DNA of 64,000 nt from Siphonodentalium dalli (GCA_032622095.1 CP136067.1:125647030-125711029), one strand, 5' to 3'. Numbered from the stretch's first letter, positions 1 through 13,357 are shown. Numbers and translations: made by a program. The notes: generated by a model not told the origin, from the letters alone.

Positions 1-339
1 ATCGCTCCAGCTCACAGCCTCATAATCCGCCCAGCCGCCAGCGCTTGTAAGAGTTAGCGACAGTATCTAGGAAGTAATTACGGAGGCGTGGTTAAATCGG
101 GAATGAGATTCCCCAATTCATCATCAGGTTGGAATCAAAATTTTCGTCAAAATCTTTGTTCTTAAAGCCATCTATTTTTGGTTGAATGTGGGGTCATTGA
201 CCTTTTACTCCCATTCTAATTCACCATATTCACTCAGATGATTCACACTTAATTGTAACTGTATAAACTTAGAAGTGAATGAATCAAATGAATTAACCCA
301 TCCATGGCTGGAGCTTTCTGGGTTTTGTTGTTGTTGTGA

Positions 340-500
340 AAACCGAGTACCATTGCTTTCTCTTATATATGCGAGTCTCCCATAGGGAGTCTCGCATATA
401 TAAGATAATATATTGGGCTAACATTTACCTTGTAAGTCAGTGCTTTCTCTTAGATATACAAGGCTCCCTATGGGAACTCACATATATATAAGATAATTCT
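340..500. repeat. Palindromic module copies, damaged TTAA family B element
   Basis: tctcttatatatgcgagtct and cccatagggagtctcgcat form a 45-bp palindrome at 359-405, and a second, diverged one lies at 449-495. It is followed by gctgcaccagcgcagctc and 'tgaaagggttaa' at about 520-552. Confidence 0.72.
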
Positions 501-1048
501 GGCACATGATCTGTATTGCTGCACCAGCGCAGCTCCGTCATGAAAGGGTTAAGTTGCAACGAAAGATTACCGTCTGTCTGTTTAAAGGGACACAATGCAC
601 TCACAATGGGTAAATGTGTTTTTTTTTGTAAAACCATAAGCACATACATGTAGAAGAAAGGGGACTTTGTTCTTATTTCTATTAAGATTAGTATGTTGAA
701 ACCATTGTTATGTCAACATTACTGTTACGGTGGTTGAATGTCATTTTATCAATAAACAGTGCCAAATCAAATTTATTATTTGAAAATATGCTTCTGGAAT
801 ATTTGCAATGCTCTGACCTTTTGTAATGTTGACCTTCATGAATTGATCAGAATTTCCTCCAACTTCCCGAGAAAAGTCAAATTAGTTCAATAAGCTACAA
901 AAGTTCAATCAAAACTCGACAGTAAACATTGGAAAAAGATCTAAGCATTGAACAATATTCTGAAAATAGTATTCAAACTTAGTCCAAGTTTCCTAGTAGG
1001 TAAACCAGCTAGTGATATTGCTCTACTGATATCACTAGCTGGTTTAGA

Positions 1049-1188
1049 TACAGTAATGCCCTAAATAATCGACTCAGTGAGAGCTTTCCAATGAATGGCA
1101 GTAAGCCATATTTCCGACTAAATCCTGAAAAGTTACCCATAATTCTGCTGTGGGTAAGGAGTCAATTATTTAGGGCATAATTACTGTA
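1049..1188. mobile_element. Hairpin MITE of the TACAGTAATGCCC family
   Basis: Same ends as the 37.0-kb copy (tacagtaatgccctaaataa; tttagggcataattactgta). It directly follows a separate 44-bp hairpin (1003-1046, aaaccagctagtgatat and inverse). Confidence 0.72.
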
Positions 1189-2142
1189 CAAGGAAACTTT
1201 GACTAATTTGAATTATATATTTAAACTTACTTCATATAACTACACGATTAGCAATGTTTGTTGACATATCAGTGTAACAGTTCTGTTTACATAACAATAG
1301 TTTCAACACACAATATTTTGTTATTGGATAAATATCAATAATGAATATAAGAACAAATTTCTCCATGTCCTTTTTAGCCGCGATGTTTTCAGACTTTTAT
1401 GTTTTTTCACTGCGAGTGCATTTGGGTCCATTTTTTGTTTAACTACACTAAAAAAATGACTACAGTCTTCATATGTCGAAGACTACCATTTGAAACATGT
1501 TATCAGTGATTGGCCAACTATTTAAATTCTCAACCATTCGACCAATCAGAAGCAGCTGCATTTCTAATATACTGCATGAGATGAATTAGAATGAATATTT
1601 TGCAGTGCCTTGTTGGTAAAAATGTTGTGATTTATTATCAGGTTTGGCACATCCTGAATCTACCTATAATAGTTATATTCAACTATAATAGTTGAAAATT
1701 GATATATTTGATTTGTAAATTTGATGCAAGAGGCATAAACCATTTCACAAAAAATGATTCAAGAACAGTGTCATTCTAAATTGGTAACATGTTTGGATTT
1801 GTAATGAAGTAACATGTCTCAACCTCTTTGAATTATGATAGCACATTACAAGGAAGTTGACTTACATTCAATTAGTCTATACATTGTTATGAAGGAGTGA
1901 TTGGGTAGTCATGTTTATGTCATTTAGAAAGGCATCCTTGTACACTAGAGCCCAGCGATTGGCAATTTGTGCTCGAATTGAATCGGTCGAATTATATCGT
2001 ATCAAATCAAATCTTTGAATTGAATCTTATGAAACCTGATTCTGATTACTAATCCCGATATTAGACAATATTATTGTAATTAAACATCGAATGAATGATT
2101 TCCAATGTGTAAGATTATCACTGGGAAAAAAGTATTAGCACC

Positions 2143-2254
2143 TACTTAGTGTAAACATATTTTTATTTCCAAATCCAATATAACATAATATACAAATGAT
2201 ACACTAGAAATATGCATAAATAGAAGAGATAATGTATGGAAATGAGGATCAGAC
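2143..2254. repeat. 100-bp repeat shared with 38543-38650
   Basis: Both contain agtgtaaacatatttttatt, ccaaatc, aacataatatac and agagataatgtatggaaatg plus aggatcagaca. The 38.5-kb copy begins about 12 bp after the donor of the BED exon. Confidence 0.78.
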
Positions 2255-2429
2255 AACAAGCCCGAGGGCTTATATGAAGTCTTCTCCTCTTTGACGACAT
2301 TCCCCTTCCCCAATAAGTGAGGGAGGGGTATCGATCAGACGGGAAAGGATAGAAATAATGTTTTTTAAAGAAGTAACTAAGTTTGAGTTTGGGATAGAAA
2401 CAGCGGGAAGATAGTGTTAGGGATAACAG

Positions 2430-2434
2430 GAGGC

Positions 2435-2503
<69 letters not shown>

Positions 2504-2504
2504 C

Positions 2505-2590
<86 letters not shown>

Positions 2591-2603
2591 AGAGAGAGAC
2601 TAT
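2430..2603. repeat. (AG)n microsatellite with interruptions
   Basis: About 170 bp of AG dinucleotides with a few agat and aggc interruptions. All ORFs over it, on both strands, are repeat artefacts. Confidence 0.97.
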
Positions 2604-2824
2604 TACTGTACCCAACCAATCACATATTACTACGTACTACATACCGGTAGTGGCAGCACGTCATCAATAAATTGCTGGCTAAAACCGTTAAAATTATGAT
2701 TGGGAGTTGGATGGTGGTGATCAGCATGCAAAGTCAATACAATACAATACAATACAAGTAATTGTAATTTAAGTTCAGCCATATTAAGGTCGAGGGTTAC
2801 ATGTATGTAAGCAGTACTCGGCTA

Positions 2825-3399
2825 TTTCTTACGGAGGATTGTTCTTGTAGATGTGGCTATTTTTATGAAGATTCTGAACATTATTTTATGCATTGTGCAT
2901 TATTTATTAGTCAACGGGCAGTTATGTTTAGTTCACTTAATAACATGAATTTGGATATAAATATTAATAGCTTACTTTATGGAAAAAATTCTGTCCGTGA
3001 TGCAACAAATAATCTTATCTTTAATATTGTCCATTTATACTTCGAATCTACCAAGCGGTTTAATTCAAAATCTTTAATATAATACACTGATTTGAATAAG
3101 TACATCTATTGCTTTCTGTATCATCTCTCCACATCATAGCCCTGCCGTCCCCCAGGTACATCTCTATGGTAATTAATTGTTTGATCCCAACCAGAGGCCG
3201 CCCTCATTTTCTGCTGAGCAATGAATTATTATGTTGTTTCATTTTTCTTATTTCACCTTGTATATGATCACGTGTTTTTCTAATTTTGACTATTGGTTTT
3301 TGGGTCTGGTCTTATATAGGTTTTCCTGTTGAGCGGACCCGGTGCTCTGTTAATATGACATTTATGCACAAATAAACTTTATTTACAAAAAAAAAGAAA
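2825..3399 (+). mobile_element. 5'-truncated LINE (non-LTR retrotransposon) tail with poly(A) and 12-bp TSD
   Basis: The insertion is bounded by the direct repeat AGTACTCGGCTA at 2813-2824 and 3400-3411. It opens in frame with the C-terminus of a LINE ORF2: CSCRCGYFYEDSEHYFMHC, with the C-x-C...H...C zinc-knuckle-like motif that follows the RT domain, and ends at a TAA at 3080. A 300-bp 3' UTR follows, with aataaactttatttac and an A tract. The 575-bp length fits abortive target-primed reverse transcription. RT and endonuclease are absent. Confidence 0.85.
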
Positions 3400-3999
3400 A
3401 GTACTCGGCTACTCGGAGAAATGCATATGTTTCCTATTGATTTATAACTTATATTTCTAATTCTATGCCAAATATGAGATTAAGCCTTAGGGTACTTGAA
3501 TCAGTTGGTACACGATAGAACAAATCCATGTATTGTATTGTGCCATGCCCATGATGATGCTCACTAATAACTGAGAATTGAGAATGCACTGGTGCAATTA
3601 TCACATTGGATATTATTGGGAGAAATAAACTGCCAACTGGATAGTTTAATTTTCGTCAACGATTAAGATTTTAACATGTGTGCTAACTTAAAATGGAACA
3701 ATGTTCCCGCACAATATTTGATAATGTTGAGATTCGTTTTGCCGAATCAGCTGACTGATTGAATCGAATAATTTGGAGAAAATCAAATCAAATCAAATTT
3801 CGAAGCTTCGCCAGGCTCTATTGATACACAAAAGGTTGCAAAACAAATTTTATCTGGAGACTGTTCATTTGCTGAAATATTTTTAAGAGTGCAATGGGAT
3901 ATGTGCAATCCCAAGTTTCCATAATGAAAGTGTAGCTCAACTTGGAAAGGGAATAATTTCATGTGTTACAGTCAATGGAGTAAGTAGGAACATGAAAAG

Positions 4000-6060
4000 T
4001 TAAAAGGCCTAGTTATGCAATGAGTAAAATCCAAGATGGCCACTGGCAGCCAAGTTTTTTTGCCGAATGACCCCAAAAAAAACTCATAATGATCTGACCA
4101 AAGTTAGGACCTGTAGCCCGTGCCAAAGAATTTAGTCATACAAAGAGTGAAATCCAAGATGGCTGCTGATGGCCATGTTTTTTTGCCGAATTACCCCAAA
4201 ATGACTCGATTCCCACCCACATGTCATTGTTAACATCCATGCCAAATTTCATGATGATCTGACAAAAGCTACGACCTGTAGCCCGTGCCAAAGGATTAAG
4301 TCATCCAAAGAGTAAAATCCAAGGCTGCTAGGGGTCATGTTTTTTGGCCAAAAGACCCCAAAATGAATTGTTCCGATCTAAATGTCAATATTAACATCGA
4401 TGACAAATTTCACGATGATCAGACGAAGAGTACGACCTGTAGCCCGTGCTAATGGATTGAATTTTGAAATCCAAGATGGCCACTGGTGGCCATGTTTTTT
4501 TGCCGAATGACCCAAAATGACTCATTCCCATCTACATGTCAATGTCAATAGCCATGACAAATCGCATAATGTTTCGACCAAAGGTACGACCTGTAGCCTG
4601 TGCTAAACGATTTAGTCATCCAAAGAGTAAAATCCAAGATGGCTGCCATGATTTTGGGCCGAATGACACCAAAATGACTTGTTTCCATCTACATGTCATT
4701 GTTAACACCCATGACAAAATTTATGAAGATCTGACCAAAGTTACGACCTGTAGCCCGTGCCAAAGGATTTAGTCATGCAAAGAGTAAAATCCAAGATGGC
4801 TGCCATGTTTTTTGGCCGAACGACCCCAAAATGACTCGTTCCCATCTGCATGTCAATATTAACATCCAAGGAAAAATTTCATGATGATCAGACGAACAGT
4901 ATAAACTGTAGCCCGCGCTAATGGATTGAAATTTGAAATCCAAGATGGCCACTGGTGGCCATGTTTTTTTTGCCGAATGACCCCAAAATGATTCGTTTCC
5001 CATCTACATGTCAATGTCAACAGCCATGACAAATTTCATAATGATATGACCAAAGCTTGGACCTGTAGCCTGTGCAAAAGGATTTAGTCATGCAAAGAGT
5101 AAAATCCAAGATGGCTGCTGGCGGCCATCTTTTTTTCCGGAATGACCCCAAAATGACTCGTTCCCATCTACATGTCATTGTTAACATCCATGACAAAATT
5201 CATGAAGATCTGACCAAAATTACGACCTGTAGACCGTGCCAAAGGATTTAGTCATGCAAAGAGTAAAATCCAAGATGGCTGCTGGCGACCATGTTTTTTG
5301 GCCGAACGACCCCCAAAATGACTCGTTCCCATCTACATGTCAATATTAACATCCATGACAAATTTCATGATGATCAGACGAACAGTACGACCTGTAGCCC
5401 GTGCTAATGCATTGAATTTTGAAATCCAAGATGGGCACTGGCGGCCATGTTTTTTTGCCGAATGACCTCAAAATGACTCGTTCCCATCTACATTTCAATG
5501 TCAACAGCCATGACAAATTTCATAATGATATGACCAAAGCTTCGACCTGAGCCTGTGCCAAAGGATTTAGTCATGCAAAGATTAAAATCCAAGATGGCTG
5601 CTGGCGGCCATGTTTTTTTGCCGAATGACCCCAAAATGACTCGTTCCCATCTAAAAGTCATTGCTAACATTCAATACAAATTTCATGAAGACCTGACCAA
5701 AATTACGACCTGTGGCCCGTGCCAAAGGATTTAGTCATGCAAAGAGTAAAATCCAAGATGGCTGCTGGCGGCCATATTTTTTGGCCGAACGACCCCAAAA
5801 TGACTCGTTCCCATCTGCATGTCAATATTAACATCCATGACAAATTTCATGATGATCACACGAACAGTACAACCTGTAGCCTGTGCTAATGGATTGAATT
5901 TTTAAATCCAAGATGGCCGCTGGCGGCCATGTTTTTTAGCCGAATCACCCCAAAATGACTCGTTCCCATCTACATGTCAATGTCAACAGCCATGACAAAT
6001 TTCATAATGATCCGACCAAAGGTATGACCTGTAGCCCGTGCTAAAGGAAATTGTTGACGA
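4000..6060. repeat. Satellite of about 12 monomers (about 160 bp) with a 3-monomer higher-order unit
   Basis: Monomers start at 'aaatccaagatgg' (4029, 4150, 4316, 4470, 4631, 4788, 4937, 5104, 5266, 5424, 5587, 5750, 5906). They share tgaccccaaaatgactcg, catctacatgtcaatgt and gacctgtagcccgtgc. The variant 'attgaattttgaaatccaag...ggccactgg' recurs at about 4470, 4937, 5424 and 5906, that is every 467-487 bp. The array ends at a cacacacacccactctc and gacgacggacgacaaagcc tail followed by 'gagctaa'. Short ORFs in it are by-products. Confidence 0.88.
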
Positions 6061-6939
6061 ATCACGCACACACACCCACTCTCACACAGACGACGGACGA
6101 CAAAGCCATGGCAATAGCTCAAACTTTACAAAGTATAGTTGAGCTAATAACAGGGAATAGTGCATTAATCACTGTCAAATTCAACTATAAGTTTCCATAT
6201 ATAAGACCAAATAAATACAAATTCTGTGTACTCAGGCGACTCCCTCACCTCACTGAAATTTTCTTTTAAAAAGCCTCGTCAAACATTTTTCTAACAATAT
6301 TTTATGTTAGAAATATTGGATTTGATCAACTAAAATGTTTGTTTCTGGGATGTTTTCCATATTTTGAGAACAAAAATTTATGAAATAGCACCCCTCCCTT
6401 TTCTAAAAATTGAGATATAATTGCCTGAGAACACAGAGATTTTATGTTATTGATGACCTATTAGTTAAATATAACTATAGTAGTTCAATTCAGGATGGGC
6501 CCGACCTGATTATTATTAATTCGAAGTTTAATATTTGTTTGTTAGTCTTACAATTGTTAGCTATATTTCACATTATGACTTGTTAATGTTCATTTATTTC
6601 TGTTCTGAAAAATTCAATAAAGATCAAAATTTCAACTTCTTTAGTTACATGTATATTATTTTGATAACATTCTTCCGTAATATGCTGTCTCAATGTTTGT
6701 CACCATTTCTTGAGTACCAGATGTTTTTTTTCTCTCAAAAATTCCTGTTATTTCAAAATGGATTCTTGAAAGTTCTGTCTTTCCAATGCTGTAAGAAACC
6801 CAGACCCTGTACAAAAACTTGGATAGGGCCCTGCAAATATTCAAGATTCAATTTGATGTTGACCCCCCACCGAATTGTGCAGTTGGGGAAGTGCATTCTC
6901 AATAATGTTTGCATTCTCAGTATGTGCTAAACAAGAGGT

Positions 6940-7420
6940 GGGATTTTGTCAAAAAGCCTGACTTGCGAACTCATTTTAGGTACCGGTCATGAGAACGAAT
7001 ATACAGAAAAATCTTTTAAATCCGTTGATATTTGTTCAAGTTATGACTCTTACAAATTCGGGACGGACAGACAGACAGACGGGCGGATCTGGTTTTGCGA
7101 ACTCATTCTAGATAATGGTCATGTGAACTCATATACCAAAAATCTGTAAAATCTGTTGACATTTGTGGAAATTAGCCATGTGACGTCATCCATTAGCACC
7201 AAAAATAATAAACAAAGTCCAATAACTGCTGAAAATATCCGGCTGGACCTGGTTTGCGAACTCGTTCTAGATACTGGTCATGTGAACTCATGTACCAAAA
7301 ATCTTCAAGATTCAATTTTATGTCGATATTATGGTGGGGAATCACGTGGTTTCGAGTTGATGAGTACCACACATTCAAAATGGTCAATGAGTTCGCAAAT
7401 GTGACCAGAAACGAGGAAAA
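6940..7420. repeat. Three direct copies of a 'gcgaactcattctagataatgg' repeat
   Basis: Units at about 6965, 7095 and 7250 share gcgaactcattytagrtaytg, gtcatgtgaactcat and aaaaatcttc. The middle holds a (gaca)n patch. The same family in inverse orientation is at about 26680-27060 (two units, gatatttggtatatgagttc), which also begins with a gtctgtccgtccgtc tail. Confidence 0.78.
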
Positions 7421-8662
7421 AGATAATAATCTAGGTTAATATTATTATAGTATTTTGGCAGCTATGGGCATATGCTATACTAGTTTTTAAACAAGCTGAT
7501 ACCTCAGAGTCATTTGTGTCAAAACTCAGTTGTTTGCTCTAACATTCTGACCCAAGTTGTCAGTCAAAGGATTCTCCTATATGCATGGACTGATGTATTC
7601 CATGAACCTCCGACTGGCAACTTTCTTGTAGGTCAGAATGTTATAGAAAACGACTAAGTATTTCCGAACAAATAAGGTATCAAGTTATAAAATGAACTAG
7701 CATATGCTTGTAACAGTCAAAATGCTATGTTTTGTGTCAGTTCATCATAGATAATGTTTGTGTGCGTTTGCATTCGCCTCGGCCATTTTGAATGGGTGGT
7801 ACTCACCAACCGCGAAACCATGTGATTCCCCACCGTGGATATCACCAGTATGATTGGGTGTCGACACCCAATCACACCCACCGCAGTTTGAATTGTCACC
7901 ATCAATGACACATGTTTACAAATTTTGCAAAGGGTGATGATGAAATATGCATCTGCAGTATTTGTCTCAACATGCATATTGCATTAAAGTATCAAGAGGA
8001 TCGTTCACTTAGGTATCTCAACAAACGCACAGGAGACAAACTGTCTATATTTACCCATGGGTCTACATGTAAATATATTGCTAATTAGTGTCATATGATC
8101 ATGCCACAATCTCTGTCTGATTTTAACTCGCATTAGAATTAATGATTAACTTCAGTTTAATACACACTGAAATTTGCCAATGACTTATATAAGAACAAAC
8201 TCAGGACCCACTTGAGGACCTATACTAGCCATCAAGAACTAATAAGATATTGTATTCAAAGTCTGTGGAGAAGTGCCAATCTTTAGATTGAAAAACTGGT
8301 TCAAATATAATTTAGTTATTTTTGTGAACAATGTGTCTGAAGTTCATGTGTTCTCCCAAGTTTCTTTTAGTATGATTTCTATGGATTTTGTTTGTGCAGT
8401 GAGGTGATTGTGAGACAAATATTTAAAAGTCATTAAAAATCCACACAATTGATTGGATGCCAAATAATTCAGAATATTTGAGTTCACAAAAGGAGTATCT
8501 GATATCTGAAACAAATTTGCAAACTTGGCCTGGCTGTATATTTCTAGCAGACAAGAGTTACGCCCCTTTGAATGTAAAAGGCCCAAACTAAAATATTAAC
8601 CAATATCAAAATTAACACAAACATTCTACAGTAAACTTGTCTGGGACGAGTCTGGATATAAT

Positions 8663-9088
8663 GTGCCTGTCATTTGCAGAATGAGGTCCCCAGAGGGTGA
8701 ATTTAAGATGCTATCTTGCATAGCAGGCTAGCATCACCAAATTCACTGCCTTTGGACCTCATTCTGCATGGCCTCATCTGCTATGGAAGACATACTCAGA
8801 ATGTAGTTCCCAAATGGTGAATATTGTGATGTACACCCATTGGGAACCTCGATTATGCAATGTGCCATCTGCTAATTTGGGGATATAGAGAAACTAAACT
8901 AAACACACAAAATAGAATCTATGTGAAGAAGTTTCTAGAGAAATTTGATAAAAAAGAAACTTACCAGAGAAGATGAGGCCTAAGTAGAATGAAGTCCCCA
9001 GAGGGTGAATTTAGTGATTCTAGCCTGCTATGTGAGGTAGCGACACTAAATTCACCCTCTGGGGACCTCATTCTGCAAATGACAGGTA
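8663..9088. mobile_element. MITE of the 'gaatgaggtccccagagggtgaattt' family
   Basis: Both ends carry cctgtcatttgcagaatgag followed by gtccccagagggtgaattta, inverted. Each end is itself a smaller palindrome around 'gctagcctgct'. The interior has gccatctgctaatttggg. Other copies: 12.88-13.14, 26.10-26.45, 45.58-45.95 with 49.89-49.96 (split), and 57.0-58.1 kb (several, rearranged); a half copy at about 16.56 kb. Confidence 0.75.
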
Positions 9089-9189
9089 CCATATTCTACA
9101 GTATACCCGTGTCTGGGAATTTTGGGGAAAATGACAAACAAGTGCACTTGAATTGTTTTTAAATTTATCAACTAAACAAGTGTTATCAA

Positions 9190-9461
9190 AACATAAACAA
9201 GTGATTTTCAATATATCAGTTAAACATGTGAAATTCCAGTAAATAAATCAATATATTCATGCATCATGCATGAGATGACAAAAAAAAACCCATCAGTTAA
9301 ACATGTTAATCCCAGTAAATAAATCAATATATTCATGTATGAGATGACCCCAAAAAAAACCATCAGTTAAACAGGTGTAATCCCAGTAAATAAATCAATA
9401 TATTCATGTGCCATGTACGAGATGAACCAAAAAAAACCCTCATCAGTTAAACATGTGTAAT
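9190..9461. repeat. 70-80-bp tandem repeat, about 4 units, target of the 1.85-kb element
   Basis: Units: catcagttaaacatgtgtaa, tcccagtaaataaatcaata, tattcatg, gagatgac and an A-run. The sequence resumes after the insertion at 11317-11360 and a related piece is at about 12655-12715. Confidence 0.82.
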
Positions 9462-11316
9462 CTACAGAAGCGTATTCGGGACATGGTAGAAAAACAATTA
9501 AGTCAAAATTTTGACTTTAAAAAAAAAAAATTTGACTTTATAAACTTAAAATTTTGACTTTTTATCTCGAAATTTTGACTTTTTATCTCTTTCGCTGCCA
9601 CCCGTCACCACAGACTTACCCCCCAGTGCCACGCATCCTGTACATATATCCATGTATTTCAGGTATATATGGGTAATAATACATTATATCTCAAGCAGTT
9701 TCTAATATAATTAGTTGAAACTTCACATGTATATAGACATAGGTATACCCTGTCGAATGCCACCGTGGACACGCCCACCAAGGTCACGTGACATTGGCGG
9801 CCATCTTGGATTAGTGGCTATTTGCCTGTATATGTACATTTTGTGTGGGTATGAATGGGTGTGTTGTTTGTTTTCTAATTTCCAACCCAATTATACGATG
9901 TCCAACAGTAAGGTACACGGGAGCTACCTATATGAACCCACTTTGGACATAAAATAGATCATGTGACCTTTGCGTCCATTTTGGATTTATGCAAGTTGCC
10001 ACCTATTTGTAGCAAAATAGGATACAATGGCGCACTTTGTTGAGTTCGTGCTTTTGTTGCTTGAATATTCCCTGATAGGTACAATTCCAAATATAGATAT
10101 ATATATAACCATACCCATATGTATATATACCTGCAGGGGGACATATGACCCTGCTCCGCCCCTTATAAGTCACGTGATCTTGGCGGCCATCTTGAATTTC
10201 AGGAAAATTGGGTTTTACGATGAGTTATTTGAATTATATGGGTCACGCGGGCGTACGCATGGTCAACTCACCAGCATAATTGATGTACTTGCCTGTTATC
10301 ACCACTGGAAAACGATACAATAGACAAAGGTTGTTCAAAACCAGTAAAGGTGTATTATAAATAATAGGTATAAGTATCTTATGCGCCGCAGGCGACCCTC
10401 GATCATTAGAGTATAGAGGTTAGTTACCCACCCGCCACCCATAGTATCTTATGCGCCGCAGGGGCCCCTATAGAGGCTACTGCCCACATAAATAATAGGT
10501 ATAATTATCTTATGCGCCGCAGGTGCCCCTCGATCATTAGAGTATAAAGGTTAGTTACCCATCCACCACCCCATCCCGCCACCCATAGTATCTTGGCGGC
10601 CTATAGAGGCTACTGCCCACATAAATAATAGGTATAAGTATCTTATGCGCCGCAGGCGCCCCTCGATCATTAGAGTATAGAGGTAATAACAATAACTTCT
10701 TCAGTCCTGAGTCTTTTGCGAGCAGCCATTTTCGACTGATAACCACGTGCTAACAACAATGACGCAATATTCCGGTTCTGACTGTACTCCCATAACGTCA
10801 GAAATAGCATGACATTGAGGACATTGTCGCTTTAAATTGTTCGCCGCGCAACAGTACTACAGATAAATACATTGTACACTGTCAAACATGCCGGAAAGAA
10901 TAGAGTTATATCCCATAGATTAGACTACATACCAAATTCGCAAAAATGCGCGATTGGCAGCGTCTCCGAAGTTCGCATTTATGCGCGTTTGGCAGCGAAA
11001 GAGTTAACTACTTTTTATCTCGAAATTTCGACTTTCTAAGTAAAAATTTTGACTTTTTAGAATTTTCTAAAAATAGAATAAGCAGTGTGATTCTATTTTT
11101 AGAAAATTTTAAAAAATCAAAAAATTTGACTTTGAAAGTCAAAATTTGAGATAAAAAGTCAAAATTATGACTTTGAATGTCAAAATTTTGAGATAAAAAG
11201 TCAAAATTTTGAGATAAAAAGTCAAAATTTTGAGTTTGATTGTCAAAATATTGAGATAAAAAGTCAAAATTTTGACTTAATTTTTGTTCTACCATGTCCC
11301 GAATACGCTTCCGTAG
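9462..11316. mobile_element. 1.85-kb terminal-inverted-repeat element in a tandem repeat, TSD TAAT
   Basis: Ends are CTACAGAAGCGTATTCGGG and, inverted, CTACGGAAGCGTATTCGGG, continuing into ACATGGTAGAA and then simple (AAAATTTTGACTT)-type sequence for about 55 bp or more of TIR. It interrupts a local tandem repeat whose intact copy reads gtgtaatcccagtaaataaat; the flanks are gtgTAAT and TAATcccag. A second inverted pair (ctctttcgctgcca at 9587, tggcagcgaaagag at about 10991) lies inside. The interior has three 'ggccatcttgga' segments and a 132-bp x 3 array. No transposase ORF, so non-autonomous. Confidence 0.82.
10355..10690. repeat. 132-bp tandem repeat, 2-3 copies
   Basis: Units start aataataggtataagtatc and contain ttatgcgccgcaggcg, with cctcgatcattagagtata. 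Starts lie near 10360, 10492 and 10625. It lies inside the 1.85-kb inverted-repeat element. Confidence 0.75.
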
Positions 11317-12499
11317 TAATCCCAGTAAATAAATCAATATATTCATGCAAAAGATGACCAAAAGTTTTATCATACAGGGCAGGGGTGGGTGGGTCTGAAG
11401 AGGCCCGAATTTTTTTTTTTTCTATTCACATTTTTGCCCTTGTTTTAAGTTGTTTTCAAATATATTCATTAATAATTGTGTTCTAAGGCAGGTTATGGCC
11501 TTTACAGACACTTAGGAACAGGGTAGGTATAAGATATAAGTAATACAGGGGAGATCTTCCAAAAACATACCTATACCGGGCGGGGTGGGTGCATCTCAGA
11601 GGCCTGAACAAAATTGTTTGTGCAAATTTTTTTCAACCCACATTATGGACATTGTTTTAAGTTGTTTTCACTAATAAATGTGTTCTAAAATAGATTATGA
11701 CCTTAACCAACACTTAAGAACATGTGTAGGTATAAGATAAAGCACTCTCTGGCGCCAAATAAAACTGATGACTGAATAGGAGTGCTGGTTTGCATTTCAC
11801 CTCAAATTAATATTGAATAGTGCCTGATAGTGCTGACATTTTCACTCTGGCATGTCTAATGACCAAATAATACTAGTGCTGCAGAGTGCTGGCTAACAAA
11901 ATACCTCAAATTAAAAAATAAACATGCCAGTCTGTTTATTTGGCTCCAAAGAGTGATACTTAAGCTTATATACTATATAACTGTCATTGCAGGTATGGCT
12001 ATAAGGTGTTCTGATATGATGGTTGGTGGCACCATTTTGGGAACAACAGTGAAGAAGTCATTAATTAGTAACTGGACTATTTATGTAAAAATTAAACACA
12101 ATGTTGGCTTATTGGCACTATAAATATTACCTCACAATATCTGTGCATACTGTAGAATAAAACACTTTTTATTTCAAAATGTATTTTTCAATGTCGAAAA
12201 CAACAACATTGATAGTTTTTCAATTGTTTGAACACTTGGAATCTGCCAGAAACGGACCAATTTAAAACTTACCTTTGATTCTGATTGATGTGGTCTTGAA
12301 TAGATTTAAAATTATTTTTTTCTTATTTTAGGGGGTGGGTCCAAAAATATCAGGCGGAATTATTTTTTTTTTGCACAAAAAAGGGTGGGTGGGTAGCAAA
12401 AGGGCTGTAAATATTTTTTTTTGGGCCCTGTATGTGTAAATTTTCTCACGACCCACCCCCCCTCCATTTGGCGAACCAAATTGATGCAGAAGTGTAATG

Positions 12500-12652
12500 A
12501 ATAGAGTAATCAATTAGTTCTGAGAATTACTTGGGGCGAGAGACGTTTAGGTAAGAAACTCGTGCGTTGACGCGCATTCGTTCCTTACCGACGTCTCTTG
12601 CCTCTCGTGAATTATTTAACATAATTCTCAGAACCAATTGATTACTCTCTAT
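12500..12652. repeat. Hairpin MITE of about 150 bp
   Basis: Arms agagtaatcaattagttctg and cagaaccaattgattactct, with ttctgagaattac pairing inside and an inner pair cgagagacgt/acgtctcttg. No coding content. Confidence 0.75.
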
Positions 12653-13357
12653 GTATTCAGGCATCATGCATGAGATGACAAAAAAAATATTGTGTAATCC
12701 AGGTAAATAAAATAACAAAGTATACCAAAAATGTGTGAACAAGTGAAGTTTCGAGCTTGAGAGTGCACCAACTTCATTTTCCATAAGCTTAGAAATTAGC
12801 AAATGTAGTTATTTATATAGGATAATTACATTAGAGGCGGATTACTTTGAAGTGACAGTTGAGCATAGGAATTTTGTCGCTAGTAAGTTCCCAGATGGTG
12901 AATTTTGTGATGTTTATCCATTGTGCAACTTCATTATGCAAAATTTGTCTGCCAATTTGGGATATAGAGAAACTAAATAAACTAAAAAACTTATTAATTT
13001 ATAAGATACTTTCCAGGGAAGATGTGGCCTAAGTAGAGTGAGGTCCCAAAAGGGTTAATTTAGTGATTCTAGCCCACTGTGCGGTGTAGCATCACCACAT
13101 TACTCTCTGGGAACCTCATTCTGCAAATTTCAAGCACCATATTCTCAGTCCTGGTCAGACCAGTGTTGGAATACTGCAAGAGTGCATGGGATCCATATTT
13201 GAAAGTGTGAAAGTGCAGCGGAGGGCAAAACCACAGATAAGCTGACTCATCTATATCATGATAGAATGATTAAATTGAACTTAATACTTCTATGACTGGA
13301 GCTTCCTGAAATTTAGCAAAAACTCTATGCCAATGCATTCTCTTATATATGCAAGTC

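Noticed and set aside
2163-2650. ORFs of 78-150 codons on both strands over the (AG)n tract
   Set aside because: Pure translation of a dinucleotide repeat (RE/ER or SL runs); no gene features.
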